Below, one piece after another: positions 21,413-28,958 of a stretch of 37,257 bases of DNA. Made by a program: the position numbers and the translations under genes. This stretch comes from Cellvibrionaceae bacterium (lineage in GTDB: Bacteria; Pseudomonadota; Gammaproteobacteria; Pseudomonadales; Cellvibrionaceae). Each line of letters opens with the position of its first letter. Position 1 is the stretch's first letter. The stretch is from assembly GCA_021151695.1 (NCBI GenBank), contig JAGKWU010000025.1:1-37257 (forward strand), written 5' to 3'. The notes under the pieces were generated by a model. It was not told the DNA's origin and did no database searches. It saw nothing but the letters and a program-made list of their open reading frames with translations.

Positions 21413-22605
21413 TGCCGCTTGATTACTCGATGGCACTTGCCCAATCAAATCCTGGCGGACTTGGCCAAGGTATTGCCGGATTGTTTGCTGCTAAACAACA
21501 ACAAGATTTGCAGCAAGCACAATGGCAACAATTAGCGCTTTTTAAGCAGGCTTTATCTGATGCATATAACTCAAATGATGCTGGAGCTATAACGGCCCTT
21601 GCAGCTCAATACCCTGAGTACATGGAGCAAATCAAGGCTTTGTCAGGGCTAAGAGATGAGCAGCACAGCCGCGCAATTGGTAGCTTCGGGCTACACCTCA
21701 ATAACCTGATCAGCGCAGGAGATACGGAAGGCGCTGCACGTTTCATAGCGCAGAATCAAGACGTGCTGCGAGATGCTGGGCCAGGATATGAGCCAGAAAC
21801 GCTTATTGCACATTTGCAGCAAGACCCCAAAGGGCTTGCTACTCAGGCGGATAAGCTCAGCTTAATTGCGCTTGGCCCTCAAAAATACTATGAAGTGCAG
21901 AACCAGCGATCACAGATTGAGACGCAGCGTCGTGGCCAAGACGTGACTATGAGAGGTCAGGACATACAGCAAGCAGAGGGCGCCGCTGATCGAGCATCTA
22001 GGGCGCAAATTGCTTCGGCAGAGATTGGCGTAAAATTGCAGGAACTTGCTCAAAAAACACAACAGGGTGGACTTGATGCCAAAGCACTGCAAGACATAAA
22101 TAAAGACTTAACATCTTTTAACAAAGATCATCAGGCTATGTACTCTGCGGCAAATAATCTTGAGACACTCAAAAGCCGCAACACTCCAGCAAGCCAAATT
22201 GCTGCAATCTTTTCGTACATGAAAGCATTGGACCCGACAAGTGTTGTTCGTGAGGGTGAACAAGTCATGGTGCAGAGAACGGATGGAGTTTTCGGTACGA
22301 TGGCAAACAAAATCGAGCAGTTGCAGTCAGGAAAAATGCTCAATGCAAAGCAGATGGATGATCTTGTAAAGACTGCAAAGGCCGTGGCAAATACTCAGGC
22401 AAACAACGTTAACACGCAGATCGATGATTATTTATCATCATACGGTGACACAATTCCTGCATCGCAACGAAAAAATCTTGAAGCCAGAAAGGCAAAAGTT
22501 TTTGATGGGGATTTTTCAGTAGTATCAGATGAAGTTGTTGAAAAAACTGCGCCGAAAAACGCCATTCAATTGCCGCATGGTGGCGCATTTATGGGCTTTA
22601 AGTGA
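21412..22605 (+). CDS. DNA ejection protein, P22 gp20-like (397 aa)
   Basis: Second of the three ejection genes. It is helical and Gln/Ala-rich (LFAAKQQQDLQQAQWQQLAL), with a central coiled region and the motif MKALDPTSVVREGEQ that occurs in many phage DNA-transfer proteins. P22 gp20 has 471 residues, so this one is somewhat shorter. It likely enters the periplasm and helps build the ejection conduit. It is translated from a TGATG overlap with the gene before and ends in a TGATG overlap with the gene after, so the three are made in fixed proportion. Confidence 0.82.
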   Translation: MPLDYSMALAQSNPGGLGQGIAGLFAAKQQQDLQQAQWQQLALFKQALSDAYNSNDAGAITALAAQYPEYMEQIKALSGLRDEQHSRAIGSFGLHLNNLISAGDTEGAARFIAQNQDVLRDAGPGYEPETLIAHLQQDPKGLATQADKLSLIALGPQKYYEVQNQRSQIETQRRGQDVTMRGQDIQQAEGAADRASRAQIASAEIGVKLQELAQKTQQGGLDAKALQDINKDLTSFNKDHQAMYSAANNLETLKSRNTPASQIAAIFSYMKALDPTSVVREGEQVMVQRTDGVFGTMANKIEQLQSGKMLNAKQMDDLVKTAKAVANTQANNVNTQIDDYLSSYGDTIPASQRKNLEARKAKVFDGDFSVVSDEVVEKTAPKNAIQLPHGGAFMGFK

Positions 22606-24623
22606 TGAAAACTGCACAGTTCAAAATGCCAGACGGGCGTATTGCTGAGTTCTCCATGCCTGACGACGCTACGCCAGAGCAGGCGCAAGAGGTATTTAGC
22701 GCCTGGATTGGCGCACAACAAGCGCCAGAGCCAAGCCTGTTGCAGCGCGCCTCAAATCTTATTACTGGTAGAGACCGTGAAACTGCAACGACTCGCGCAC
22801 TGCCTGAGTTGCTCGGTGTCACAGGTAGCGACAGCGTGCTAGAGGGCACGGACGCAAGTGACATCGACCGCCAGAAATTAGGCGCCGCGCTGCTCACCAT
22901 GACCGACCCTACTGAGATTGCGCTAGCGATTAAAAAAATTGGCGGGCCCGCAATCGGCATCACTCAGGACGAAAAAGGCAACATTGCCGTGCATAACAAC
23001 GATCGAGGCATATCGATGGTTGTGAACAAGCCGGGTTTAACTGGGCGCGATGTGCTAAGCGGCTTGGGGCTTGCCGCAGCTTTTACGCCAGTTGGGCGAG
23101 CCACCCAGGCAGCAGGATTGGGAACGTTAGGCACAGCTGCGGCTTTAGGAGCAGGATCAGCGGCTACACAGGCTATCATTGAGCAAGGTCAAGAAGCAGC
23201 GGGCGGAACGTTTGACACTGGCGAGGTTGGCGCAGCTGGCGCGTTGGGGGCGGCGACTCCGCTGGCTGGTGCTGCTGTTGGATCTGTCGCCGACATTGCA
23301 AAACGCGGCGCGCAGGCGCTTAGATCACAGCCTGGCGCAGAATCCGAGATTGTTAAAGCCGCACAGGCTGCAAATGTACCGCTGTTAACGTCAGACGTGA
23401 TTGAAGCCTCAACCCCGGCGGGACAGCTTGCGCAGCGCGTTGGTGAGCGCATCCCGTACGCTGGTACAGGTGGCATACGCGCAGAGCAGCAGGAGGCCAG
23501 GAAGGAAGCAATCAGGACACTTGGCGAGCGCTACGCAATGCCAAAGCCTGAAGAAATCGTGTCGAGTTTGCGCGCTCAAAGCAACCGGATAAAGCAGGCG
23601 GCAGGAGAGCGCTACAACACTATTATCCCGAAGATAGATGGCGCAGGCCCACTGCAGTTAAAAAACACTGAGACAGCTATTGATAACGCGCTTAGCTCAC
23701 TGCAAAAGCCAGGCGTTGCCACTAGCCAAGAGGCAATAGCAGAAGTCGAAAAGCTGCGCGAAATTTTGAGAGAGGCGCCGCAAACGTACAGCACGCTAAA
23801 GGAAAATAGGACGGCGCTACGCGAAGCGATTGATTCGTTTGATTCGCCTTTGCGTTCACAAATGCCATCGCGTGCGAAAGGACTGTTGAACACTGTTTAT
23901 TCGGCCATGAAGAAAGACATGGACGACGCGGCTGCTATGGCGCTTTCGCCGCAGGATGCTTCAAAGCTGAAACAGGCGGACGCAATATATGCTGAAGAGT
24001 TCAAAAAGCTTCAGAAAACGCGCATTAAGAATGTGCTAGATAAGGGAGACTACACGCCGGAGGTTGCCGAGAATTTGCTTTTTAGCAAAAAACCCAGTGA
24101 GGTCAGGGCGCTTTACAATGCGATGGGCAGCGACGGCCGGGCAGCTGCAAGAGCGGCTACAATTCAGAAGGCAATAAAGGACGCAGGCGGCCTAGACGAA
24201 GTTTCGCCTGAGAAATTCATTACGGCCATGAACAAACTTCAAACAACGACCGGCATTGTTTTTAAAGGCGATGATGCTAAACAACTGCGCGGGTTGATGG
24301 AAGTATTGAAAGCAACGAAGCGCGCAGGCCAGACCAACTTGACTAGCACAGGCCAGGAATCGACGATGACGGCCATTGCAGCCGGGCTAGGTTCGTGGCT
24401 TGGCGATTTCGGCGCCACCGCAACCACATTGGGCACTGCAGGCGGATTGGCGAGAGCTTATGAGTCTGCTCCTGTTCGCAACGCTCTTATCCGAATCAGT
24501 TCCGCTCCGAACTCTCAGGAGGGGCGCCGGCTGGCTCTTTCTTTAGCTCGCGACTTGAACGCTTCGCTGCAATCAATGCGCGCTCAGAGCGTATCGCAAG
24601 AAACATCACAAGGCCAGCAATAA
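22605..24623 (+). CDS. DNA ejection protein, P22 gp16-like (672 aa)
   Basis: Third ejection gene, near the 609 of P22 gp16. It begins with the short motif FKMPDGRIAEFSMPDDATPEQ seen at the N-terminus of large phage internal proteins. An Ala/Gly-rich hydrophobic stretch (about 145-200, GLAAAFTPVGRATQAAG onward) could insert in membrane, and a long helical C-terminal half follows (about 250-610). No transglycosylase motif is visible. ATG 22605, inside TGATG, is preferred to the GTG three bases earlier. P22 gp16 acts to let DNA cross the inner membrane. Confidence 0.82.
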   Translation: MKTAQFKMPDGRIAEFSMPDDATPEQAQEVFSAWIGAQQAPEPSLLQRASNLITGRDRETATTRALPELLGVTGSDSVLEGTDASDIDRQKLGAALLTMTDPTEIALAIKKIGGPAIGITQDEKGNIAVHNNDRGISMVVNKPGLTGRDVLSGLGLAAAFTPVGRATQAAGLGTLGTAAALGAGSAATQAIIEQGQEAAGGTFDTGEVGAAGALGAATPLAGAAVGSVADIAKRGAQALRSQPGAESEIVKAAQAANVPLLTSDVIEASTPAGQLAQRVGERIPYAGTGGIRAEQQEARKEAIRTLGERYAMPKPEEIVSSLRAQSNRIKQAAGERYNTIIPKIDGAGPLQLKNTETAIDNALSSLQKPGVATSQEAIAEVEKLREILREAPQTYSTLKENRTALREAIDSFDSPLRSQMPSRAKGLLNTVYSAMKKDMDDAAAMALSPQDASKLKQADAIYAEEFKKLQKTRIKNVLDKGDYTPEVAENLLFSKKPSEVRALYNAMGSDGRAAARAATIQKAIKDAGGLDEVSPEKFITAMNKLQTTTGIVFKGDDAKQLRGLMEVLKATKRAGQTNLTSTGQESTMTAIAAGLGSWLGDFGATATTLGTAGGLARAYESAPVRNALIRISSAPNSQEGRRLALSLARDLNASLQSMRAQSVSQETSQGQQ

Positions 24624-24640
24624 GGCCAGAGGTTATATCC

Positions 24641-26257
24641 ATGCCAGGCATCCTAGTTCAAAGTCCGTTCGAGTATTTTACCGACCAAAACGGCCGAGCG
24701 CTAATAAACGGTCGCATATACATTGGCCTTCCAAATCAAGACCCTGTGCAGTTTCCTCAGGCCGTGTTCTACGACGCAGCAATGACGATTCCTGCGCAAC
24801 AGCCAATCAAAACAAACTCTGGAGGATATCCGTCTGATAGCTCAGGCAATGCACAGAGGTTATTTACGGCAGGCGCATACAGTATATACGTTACCGATCA
24901 AAACGGTGCAAATGTCCTGAGTGCTGCGAATTCTGTAGACGGGTTTTACGGTGTCGTTGCCAGCGACTTGGCGAACAACACAGACCCGACGAAAGGTAGT
25001 GACCTCGTAGGATACATCCTGCAGACTGGAGCAACCGGCACAACGGTGCATGACAAGATTGAGCGAATCGTTGTTGATATCAAGGATTTTGGCGCTGCGG
25101 GAAATGGGACGGCTAATGATTCTGCAGCGTTCACGGCAGCAGCCGCACTGGGGCGCGCAATTTTGTTGCCAGCCGGCAATTATAACGTTCCGACTGGAAA
25201 TTTCAGCAACGTCAAATTTTATTCGTATGATGGCGCAACGTGCACAAACAGCACTGTATCAATCGTTGATCCGCTCTCAAATTCTCTTTCCGTAGGCACG
25301 CGAGCAAGTTTCCCATGCTTGCCATCTGCGCTCCCTTTTGGATGGCTGCATGAAAATGGCCAGGTTGTTAACCGTAGTGTCTATCCTCAGCTGTGGGCGT
25401 TTGCCAACACTTCGGGAAATATCGTTGACGAGGTGGACAAAATCAACAACCCTACGGCATTTGGTCGAGGAAACGGAACCAGCACTTTTAGCCTGCCGGA
25501 TTTTCGCGGCGTCAATTCTGGCTTTGCTGACGCAAGTCGTGGCCTTGATACGTCGTTTGTCCTTGGAAAAATAATTACTGTTTCTGCTGCATCTGCTGCG
25601 CCTGGTATATCAGTTCGTACAGGCATTAGCACGCCAGCGATAAGAGCTTTTGGAAGTGCAGTTAACCAGGGCTCTATTGACATCCAAGCGCTTCAAACTC
25701 AGGTTAACACCAATTCAAACGATATTATCGCCCTGCAGTCAGGTAAGGCAAACGCAATTCAGGGAGCTAATGCGTGGGCGTCAATGTTTTGTGACCCAAC
25801 AACGGGGACATATTCTCAGACTGGTACAACCGTCACCGTGACGATTACTTCGCACGGAATGAGCACGGGAATGTATGCCTACCTGAATTTTACTTCTGGT
25901 ACAGCTGTGGACGGCTATTTCCAGGTTACTGTTACAGGAGTAAACACGTTTACAGTTACCGCGCTTGCGCCATTGACAACATCTGGAAACGTGTCGCGCG
26001 AGTTGTATGTTTTATCTTCGTACAACGTTGCGTCTGTAAGCAGAGCTGGAGGCGGTCTAAATGATGTCGTCTTTTCTGTTTCAAGGCCAAATGCATTTTA
26101 TGCAGTGCAAGCTAGCGCATCTATTAGCCGTACTACAGGCGGGGCTAGAATTGCTGGAACTTTAAATAAATCGACGTCAGGATTCAGGCTTGAAACTGTA
26201 ACTGGAGCAGGAGCAGCTGCAGATTGTCAGGTTGTTGATTTTGCGGTATTTGGTTAA
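24641..26257 (+). CDS. Chimeric tailspike: P22 head-binding domain plus tail-collar domain (538 aa)
   Basis: Residues 1-105 (NGRALINGRIYIGLPNQDP ... QPIKTNSGGYPSD ... AYSIYVTDQNG) are a P22 tailspike head-binding domain. Residues about 115-190 are the usual adaptor and the first turns of a pectate-lyase-type beta helix (VVDIKDFGAAGNGTANDSAAF). The helix then stops, and about 230-300 (LPFGWLHENGQVVNRSVYPQLW ... FGRGNGTSTFSLPDFRG) is a phage tail-collar domain, followed by a beta-rich C-terminus. The enzymatic beta helix has therefore been replaced, and a binding rather than cleaving role is likely. AGAGGTTA precedes the start. Confidence 0.85.
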   Translation: MPGILVQSPFEYFTDQNGRALINGRIYIGLPNQDPVQFPQAVFYDAAMTIPAQQPIKTNSGGYPSDSSGNAQRLFTAGAYSIYVTDQNGANVLSAANSVDGFYGVVASDLANNTDPTKGSDLVGYILQTGATGTTVHDKIERIVVDIKDFGAAGNGTANDSAAFTAAAALGRAILLPAGNYNVPTGNFSNVKFYSYDGATCTNSTVSIVDPLSNSLSVGTRASFPCLPSALPFGWLHENGQVVNRSVYPQLWAFANTSGNIVDEVDKINNPTAFGRGNGTSTFSLPDFRGVNSGFADASRGLDTSFVLGKIITVSAASAAPGISVRTGISTPAIRAFGSAVNQGSIDIQALQTQVNTNSNDIIALQSGKANAIQGANAWASMFCDPTTGTYSQTGTTVTVTITSHGMSTGMYAYLNFTSGTAVDGYFQVTVTGVNTFTVTALAPLTTSGNVSRELYVLSSYNVASVSRAGGGLNDVVFSVSRPNAFYAVQASASISRTTGGARIAGTLNKSTSGFRLETVTGAGAAADCQVVDFAVFG

Positions 26258-26275
26258 TCAAATATGACAATGACG

Positions 26276-26284
26276 TGCTATTAT
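26276..26284 (+). promoter_or_regulatory. Extended -10 promoter ahead of the lysis cassette
   Basis: TGC-TATTAT at 26276-26284, 19 bp after the tailspike stop, with only a weak -35. It could give the lysis genes their own late timing. Confidence 0.45.
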
Positions 26285-26366
26285 CAGAGTGCTGGCTAAT
26301 GAATCGTTATCTAAACATGATTGTTAGTCGGATTTTGTTATGTCGAAAAAAACATGAGGTAGAGTC

Positions 26367-26489
26367 ATGGCCGCCAAGAAACCAGCAAAGCCAGAACCGA
26401 AAAAAGAGGATGAAAAGAAATGCAAAGGCGGCCCTCCTAACGGGCGCCTTAATTGCAAGCCGACTGCTAGGAATCCCCGCAGTCTTTGA
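26367..26489 (+). CDS. Lys/Pro-rich 40-residue protein
   Basis: GAGGT lies 7 bases before ATG 26367, a good ribosome site. The product is basic and Pro-rich (MAAKKPAKPEPKKEDEKKCK) with two cysteines and no hydrophobic segment. It overlaps the start of the following membrane protein gene by 80 bp in another reading frame, so one of the two starts may be misplaced. I keep it because the ribosome site is much better than that of the overlapping gene. The function is unknown. Confidence 0.5.
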   Translation: MAAKKPAKPEPKKEDEKKCKGGPPNGRLNCKPTARNPRSL

Positions 26490-27102
26490 TCAAAATGTTT
26501 TGTGGGCACTCAATGACGTATTGCAGTGCCTACAAATAAACGCAATTTTGTGCTGGCTTTTCATTTCACTTCCATATGACAAACTACGCGAAAAATGCGT
26601 AGTCGCGTCATTCTTTGCCATTTCAGCAGTCGAAACCTGCTATCTGCTATTGTTTTATTTTGCTGGGATAAACGGCTATTGGTATTGCCTAATAGCACAG
26701 ATCGCAGCAGGTTTGACTTTCCCTGTGTGGTATTGGTCGCGCACATACACAAAACAAAATGACGTGCTGAATCAAACGCATCTGTTTTTGCTTCGCAGAA
26801 AACCGCGAAATCTTCGCGAGCTGATAATTTCTATGCTGTCTATTGGCGGCCCTGATGGTGGTTATGCAATTTACTATCAAGAACAGGTGTTCAGGTTTCG
26901 GCATGGTGTTTTTTGCGTAGATGATCTCAGCGAATTTAGCGGATTGCAGAGGCACAAATTGCTTGAGCAATACCATATACAGCAAGGCGCTAGGCCATCA
27001 AATCAAACGCTTTCAGCCTTGGCGGGCATGTACGGTACAGCGTGGAGTTATAAAAACAACTGCGCCAAGTTATATGACCTGTGGAGGAAAGACGCGAAAT
27101 GA
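26410..27102 (+). CDS. Four-helix membrane protein with cytoplasmic C-terminal domain (about 230 aa)
   Basis: Hydrophobic helices at roughly 5-22 (KAALLTGALIASRLLGI), 40-57, 65-88 (CVVASFFAISAVETCYLLLFYFAG) and 92-112, followed by a 110-residue soluble region (RNLRELIISMLSIGGPDGGYAIYYQEQ ... GTAWSYKNNCAKLYDLW). I recognise no family. The soluble part has conserved-looking Gly/Tyr/His/Cys residues but no certain catalytic set. The start is unclear: ATG 26410 sits too close to its AGAGG. Being first of the lysis cassette, it could be a holin-related protein or an exclusion factor that blocks superinfection. The next gene overlaps as ATGA. Confidence 0.6.
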   Translation: MKRNAKAALLTGALIASRLLGIPAVFDQNVLWALNDVLQCLQINAILCWLFISLPYDKLREKCVVASFFAISAVETCYLLLFYFAGINGYWYCLIAQIAAGLTFPVWYWSRTYTKQNDVLNQTHLFLLRRKPRNLRELIISMLSIGGPDGGYAIYYQEQVFRFRHGVFCVDDLSEFSGLQRHKLLEQYHIQQGARPSNQTLSALAGMYGTAWSYKNNCAKLYDLWRKDAK

Positions 27103-27398
27103 TTGAAAATATCAGAGATTTAGTAACCGAGCGATGGCCAGACCTTGTTTCTTCCATGGCAGGCGCCGCCTATTACCTGTGGAAAGTACAGAGCCAGAAT
27201 CTGTACGAGCTAGTAATTCTGTTTGTAATTTCCGTCTCGTTTGCCTTGTCGGCCATTGAGCCAGCATTACGCTGGATGGGCGTGGACAAGGACACGCGCT
27301 GGATGCTGCTAATGGCACTTGCAGCTGGCGGCGTGCCTATGCTTGATAAGCTGTCTGATCTGGTCAAATCTCGCCTATCACTAGGGGGTGGCAAATGA
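27099..27398 (+). CDS. Putative holin (99 aa, three hydrophobic helices)
   Basis: Hydrophobic stretches at about 15-29, 36-56 (YELVILFVISVSFALSAIEPA) and 68-83 (RWMLLMALAAGGVPML), and a short basic C-terminus (LVKSRLSLGGGK). The size, topology and position two genes before the endolysin fit a class I holin, which forms the membrane lesion that releases endolysin. ATG 27099 begins in ATGA with the previous stop. An in-frame ATG six codons earlier lies in the preceding gene. The assignment rests on topology and context. Confidence 0.65.
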   Translation: MIENIRDLVTERWPDLVSSMAGAAYYLWKVQSQNLYELVILFVISVSFALSAIEPALRWMGVDKDTRWMLLMALAAGGVPMLDKLSDLVKSRLSLGGGK

Positions 27399-27673
27399 TG
27401 GCCTTGTGGGTTTTTTGTGGTGCGTCGTATGTCGCCTATGTGTGCTTGAAGGTAATGCACGAAATGCCGTGTAACGGATCGAGCATATTGGGCGCTCTAT
27501 TGTCTGGTGCGTTTACATATTCCGCATGGATGGTTGTTTACTCGATTGTCGTGCTGTTTTCTGACTCTCTGCATATGCCGCTAGGCCATGCCGTGGCGAT
27601 GACGGCAATTGCCGTATTTATGGCAACATACGGGCGAATAGATCGCAATTTGTGGAGTAGACGCCATGGATAA
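27395..27673 (+). CDS. Second small membrane protein of the lysis cassette (92 aa)
   Basis: Three hydrophobic helices (about 3-20, 30-56 SILGALLSGAFTYSAWMVVYSIVVLF, and 61-82) and a basic end (RIDRNLWSRRHG). It overlaps both neighbours (ATGATG at the start, 8 bp into the endolysin gene). It may be an antiholin or a second holin. Without an Rz-type pair nearby, it could have another lysis role. No sequence family is recognised. Confidence 0.6.
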   Translation: MMALWVFCGASYVAYVCLKVMHEMPCNGSSILGALLSGAFTYSAWMVVYSIVVLFSDSLHMPLGHAVAMTAIAVFMATYGRIDRNLWSRRHG

Positions 27674-28139
27674 TGAAATTGCGCTTGCGAAAGAAATTAT
27701 CAGCGATGCCATGCGGCTTCTGCCATCTAACATGGATAGCAGGCAAGCAAGAGCAATGCTTATCGCCATCGGCCTGCAGGAATCTCGATTCAAACACCGC
27801 AAACAGATTGGCGGACCTGCGCACGGGTTTTGGCAATTTGAAAAAGGCGGCGGCGTAAAAGGCGTGCTCAACCACGCAACTACGTCAAAACTTGCAAGGC
27901 AAGTATGCAATGCGTGTTGTGTAAGTCCTGATGCAGATAGCGTATACGACGCACTGGCAACTGATGATGTGCTTGCTTGCTGCTTTGCTCGGCTACTGTT
28001 GTGGACTGACCCGAAAGCCATTCCTGCAGTCGGGAATGAACAGGCATCCTGGGAACTGTACAGCCGCGTATGGCGTCCAGGACAGCCGCATAGGCAGTCG
28101 TGGGGAGATTTATATGCTGCTGCGTGCAATGCTGCTTAG
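27666..28139 (+). CDS. Endolysin, lysozyme-like transglycosylase fold (157 aa)
   Basis: The segment MLIAIGLQESRFKHRKQIGGPAHGFWQFE carries a helix with the likely catalytic E39 followed by the Gly-rich turn and GFWQFE beta hairpin, the layout of SLT/goose-type lysozyme-fold enzymes found as phage endolysins. It should cleave peptidoglycan glycan strands. There is no signal peptide, so it needs a holin, which fits the two membrane genes before it. The C-terminal part (PGQPHRQSWGDLYAAA) is typical of this family. The gene overlaps the 27395 gene by 8 bp. Confidence 0.82.
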   Translation: MDNEIALAKEIISDAMRLLPSNMDSRQARAMLIAIGLQESRFKHRKQIGGPAHGFWQFEKGGGVKGVLNHATTSKLARQVCNACCVSPDADSVYDALATDDVLACCFARLLLWTDPKAIPAVGNEQASWELYSRVWRPGQPHRQSWGDLYAAACNAA

Positions 28140-28434
28140 CTCCGCTCTTGCTGCGTCGTGCAGTACATATGCCGCACAGATACAGTACAAGCGCATAACG
28201 TGGGAGCATCCCGAATATCGCGTAGGTGGAAAAGCGCTAAGCCAGCGCGAGATAAAAGGCACTCAGTTGTACAGGGATGGGAAAAAGATAGGCGGGATTT
28301 TGCCATATCAGATTAATACATGGGCAATAATATTGCCTGCCGCTGGTTGCTCAAAAATACAGGCAACGACAATTGATGTTAACGGGGCCGAAAGCAGACA
28401 AAGCAACGCAATTTTTGTTTGCGCATCAAGCTGA
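28114..28434 (+). CDS. Secreted Fn3-like protein after the endolysin (106 aa)
   Basis: ATG 28114 begins inside the endolysin end, with GGGGAG upstream. An N-terminal signal peptide is clear (MLLRAMLLSSALAASCSTYA). It may be cut after TYA or, less likely, be a lipoprotein at the Cys in AASC. The mature 85 residues (ITWEHPEYRVGGKALSQREI ... QLYRDGKKIGGI ... AAGCSKIQATTIDVNGAES) have a fibronectin-III-like strand pattern and a possible disulphide pair. Location and export suggest a periplasmic or outer-membrane lysis helper in the slot where Rz/Rz1 spanins usually stand. Confidence 0.7.
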   Translation: MLLRAMLLSSALAASCSTYAAQIQYKRITWEHPEYRVGGKALSQREIKGTQLYRDGKKIGGILPYQINTWAIILPAAGCSKIQATTIDVNGAESRQSNAIFVCASS

Positions 28435-28436
28435 AA

Positions 28437-28467
28437 TAAAAAAACCGGCCATGAAGCCGGTCTTTTT
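28437..28467 (+). terminator. Bidirectional terminator closing the lysis operon
   Basis: ACCGGC (28444-28449), loop CATGAA, GCCGGT (28456-28461), then CTTTTT. Seven A precede the stem, giving a U-tract for leftward transcripts as well. It separates the rightward late genes from the leftward operon that ends at 28568. Confidence 0.88.
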
Positions 28468-28534
28468 GCCCCTAACGGCCAACTAACTGAATAGCTGCGT
28501 ACAGGGAAGGGTCGTGTGGTCAGTGTAGCATATA

Positions 28535-28551
28535 GCTATTCTCTCAATAGC
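28535..28551 (-). other. Small hairpin after the last leftward gene
   Basis: GCTATT/AATAGC with five-base loop in the 100-bp gap downstream of the leftward operon. No T-tract follows on the minus strand, so it is not a classical terminator. It may protect the 3' end of the mRNA ahead of the bidirectional terminator. Confidence 0.4.
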
Positions 28552-28567
28552 CGATATTCCAAATAAG

Positions 28568-28855
28568 TTATTCGTCATCCAGGTCGCATGTCTTAAAGCC
28601 GACATGCTCGCTTTCAACATGCGCTGATTGTTCATACGTAAGCGGAATTAACTTTATGTTCTGCCCTACCGCATAGCGAGCATGACACGCGGGGCATTCG
28701 TAAAAATAGAAAAAGTCGCCATCGTAATGACCGTGATGGCCGCACTTGCAATGCACATCCATACACACATCAGTTCCTTTCCACTGAATCCAGCCGCTCG
28801 CTTCAGTATGCGGGTTGTCCTGCGAATACACGCTGTCGTAAAAGTTTTCCATCAT
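28568..28855 (-). CDS. Small zinc-ribbon-like protein (95 aa)
   Basis: Cys residues in CKCG (C36, C38) and CPAC (C54, C57), with His-rich GHHGHYDG between, indicate a metal-binding ribbon. The N-terminus (SQDNPHTEASGWIQWKGTDVCMDV) looks like a beta sheet that presents it. The C-terminus is acidic. Minus-strand ATG 28855 has AGGA 7 bases upstream. GTG 28858 and ATG 28852 are alternatives. This is the last gene of the leftward cluster and may have its own promoter with a dyad (28895-28926). Such small CxC/CxxC phage proteins are common accessory genes of unknown role. Confidence 0.65.
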   Translation of the reverse strand: MMENFYDSVYSQDNPHTEASGWIQWKGTDVCMDVHCKCGHHGHYDGDFFYFYECPACHARYAVGQNIKLIPLTYEQSAHVESEHVGFKTCDLDDE

Positions 28856-28894
28856 CACTCTATCCTGCCGTCATAGGTGGCGTTTACCCTGTTG

Positions 28895-28926
28895 ATTGTA
28901 TGCGCCAAATGGCGTATTTCGTTCAA
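28895..28926 (-). promoter_or_regulatory. Candidate leftward promoter with operator-like dyad
   Basis: Minus strand: TACAAT (-10, plus coordinates 28895-28900) and TTGAAC 20 bp upstream (28921-28926). The dyad ATGCGCCA/TGGCGTAT (28900-28917) fills the spacer. The spacer is longer than the usual 17 bp, so a regulator binding the dyad may be needed. Tentative. Confidence 0.35.
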
Positions 28927-28958
28927 GTTGTTTCGTTTATGCTGGTGCTTCTGTCGAG

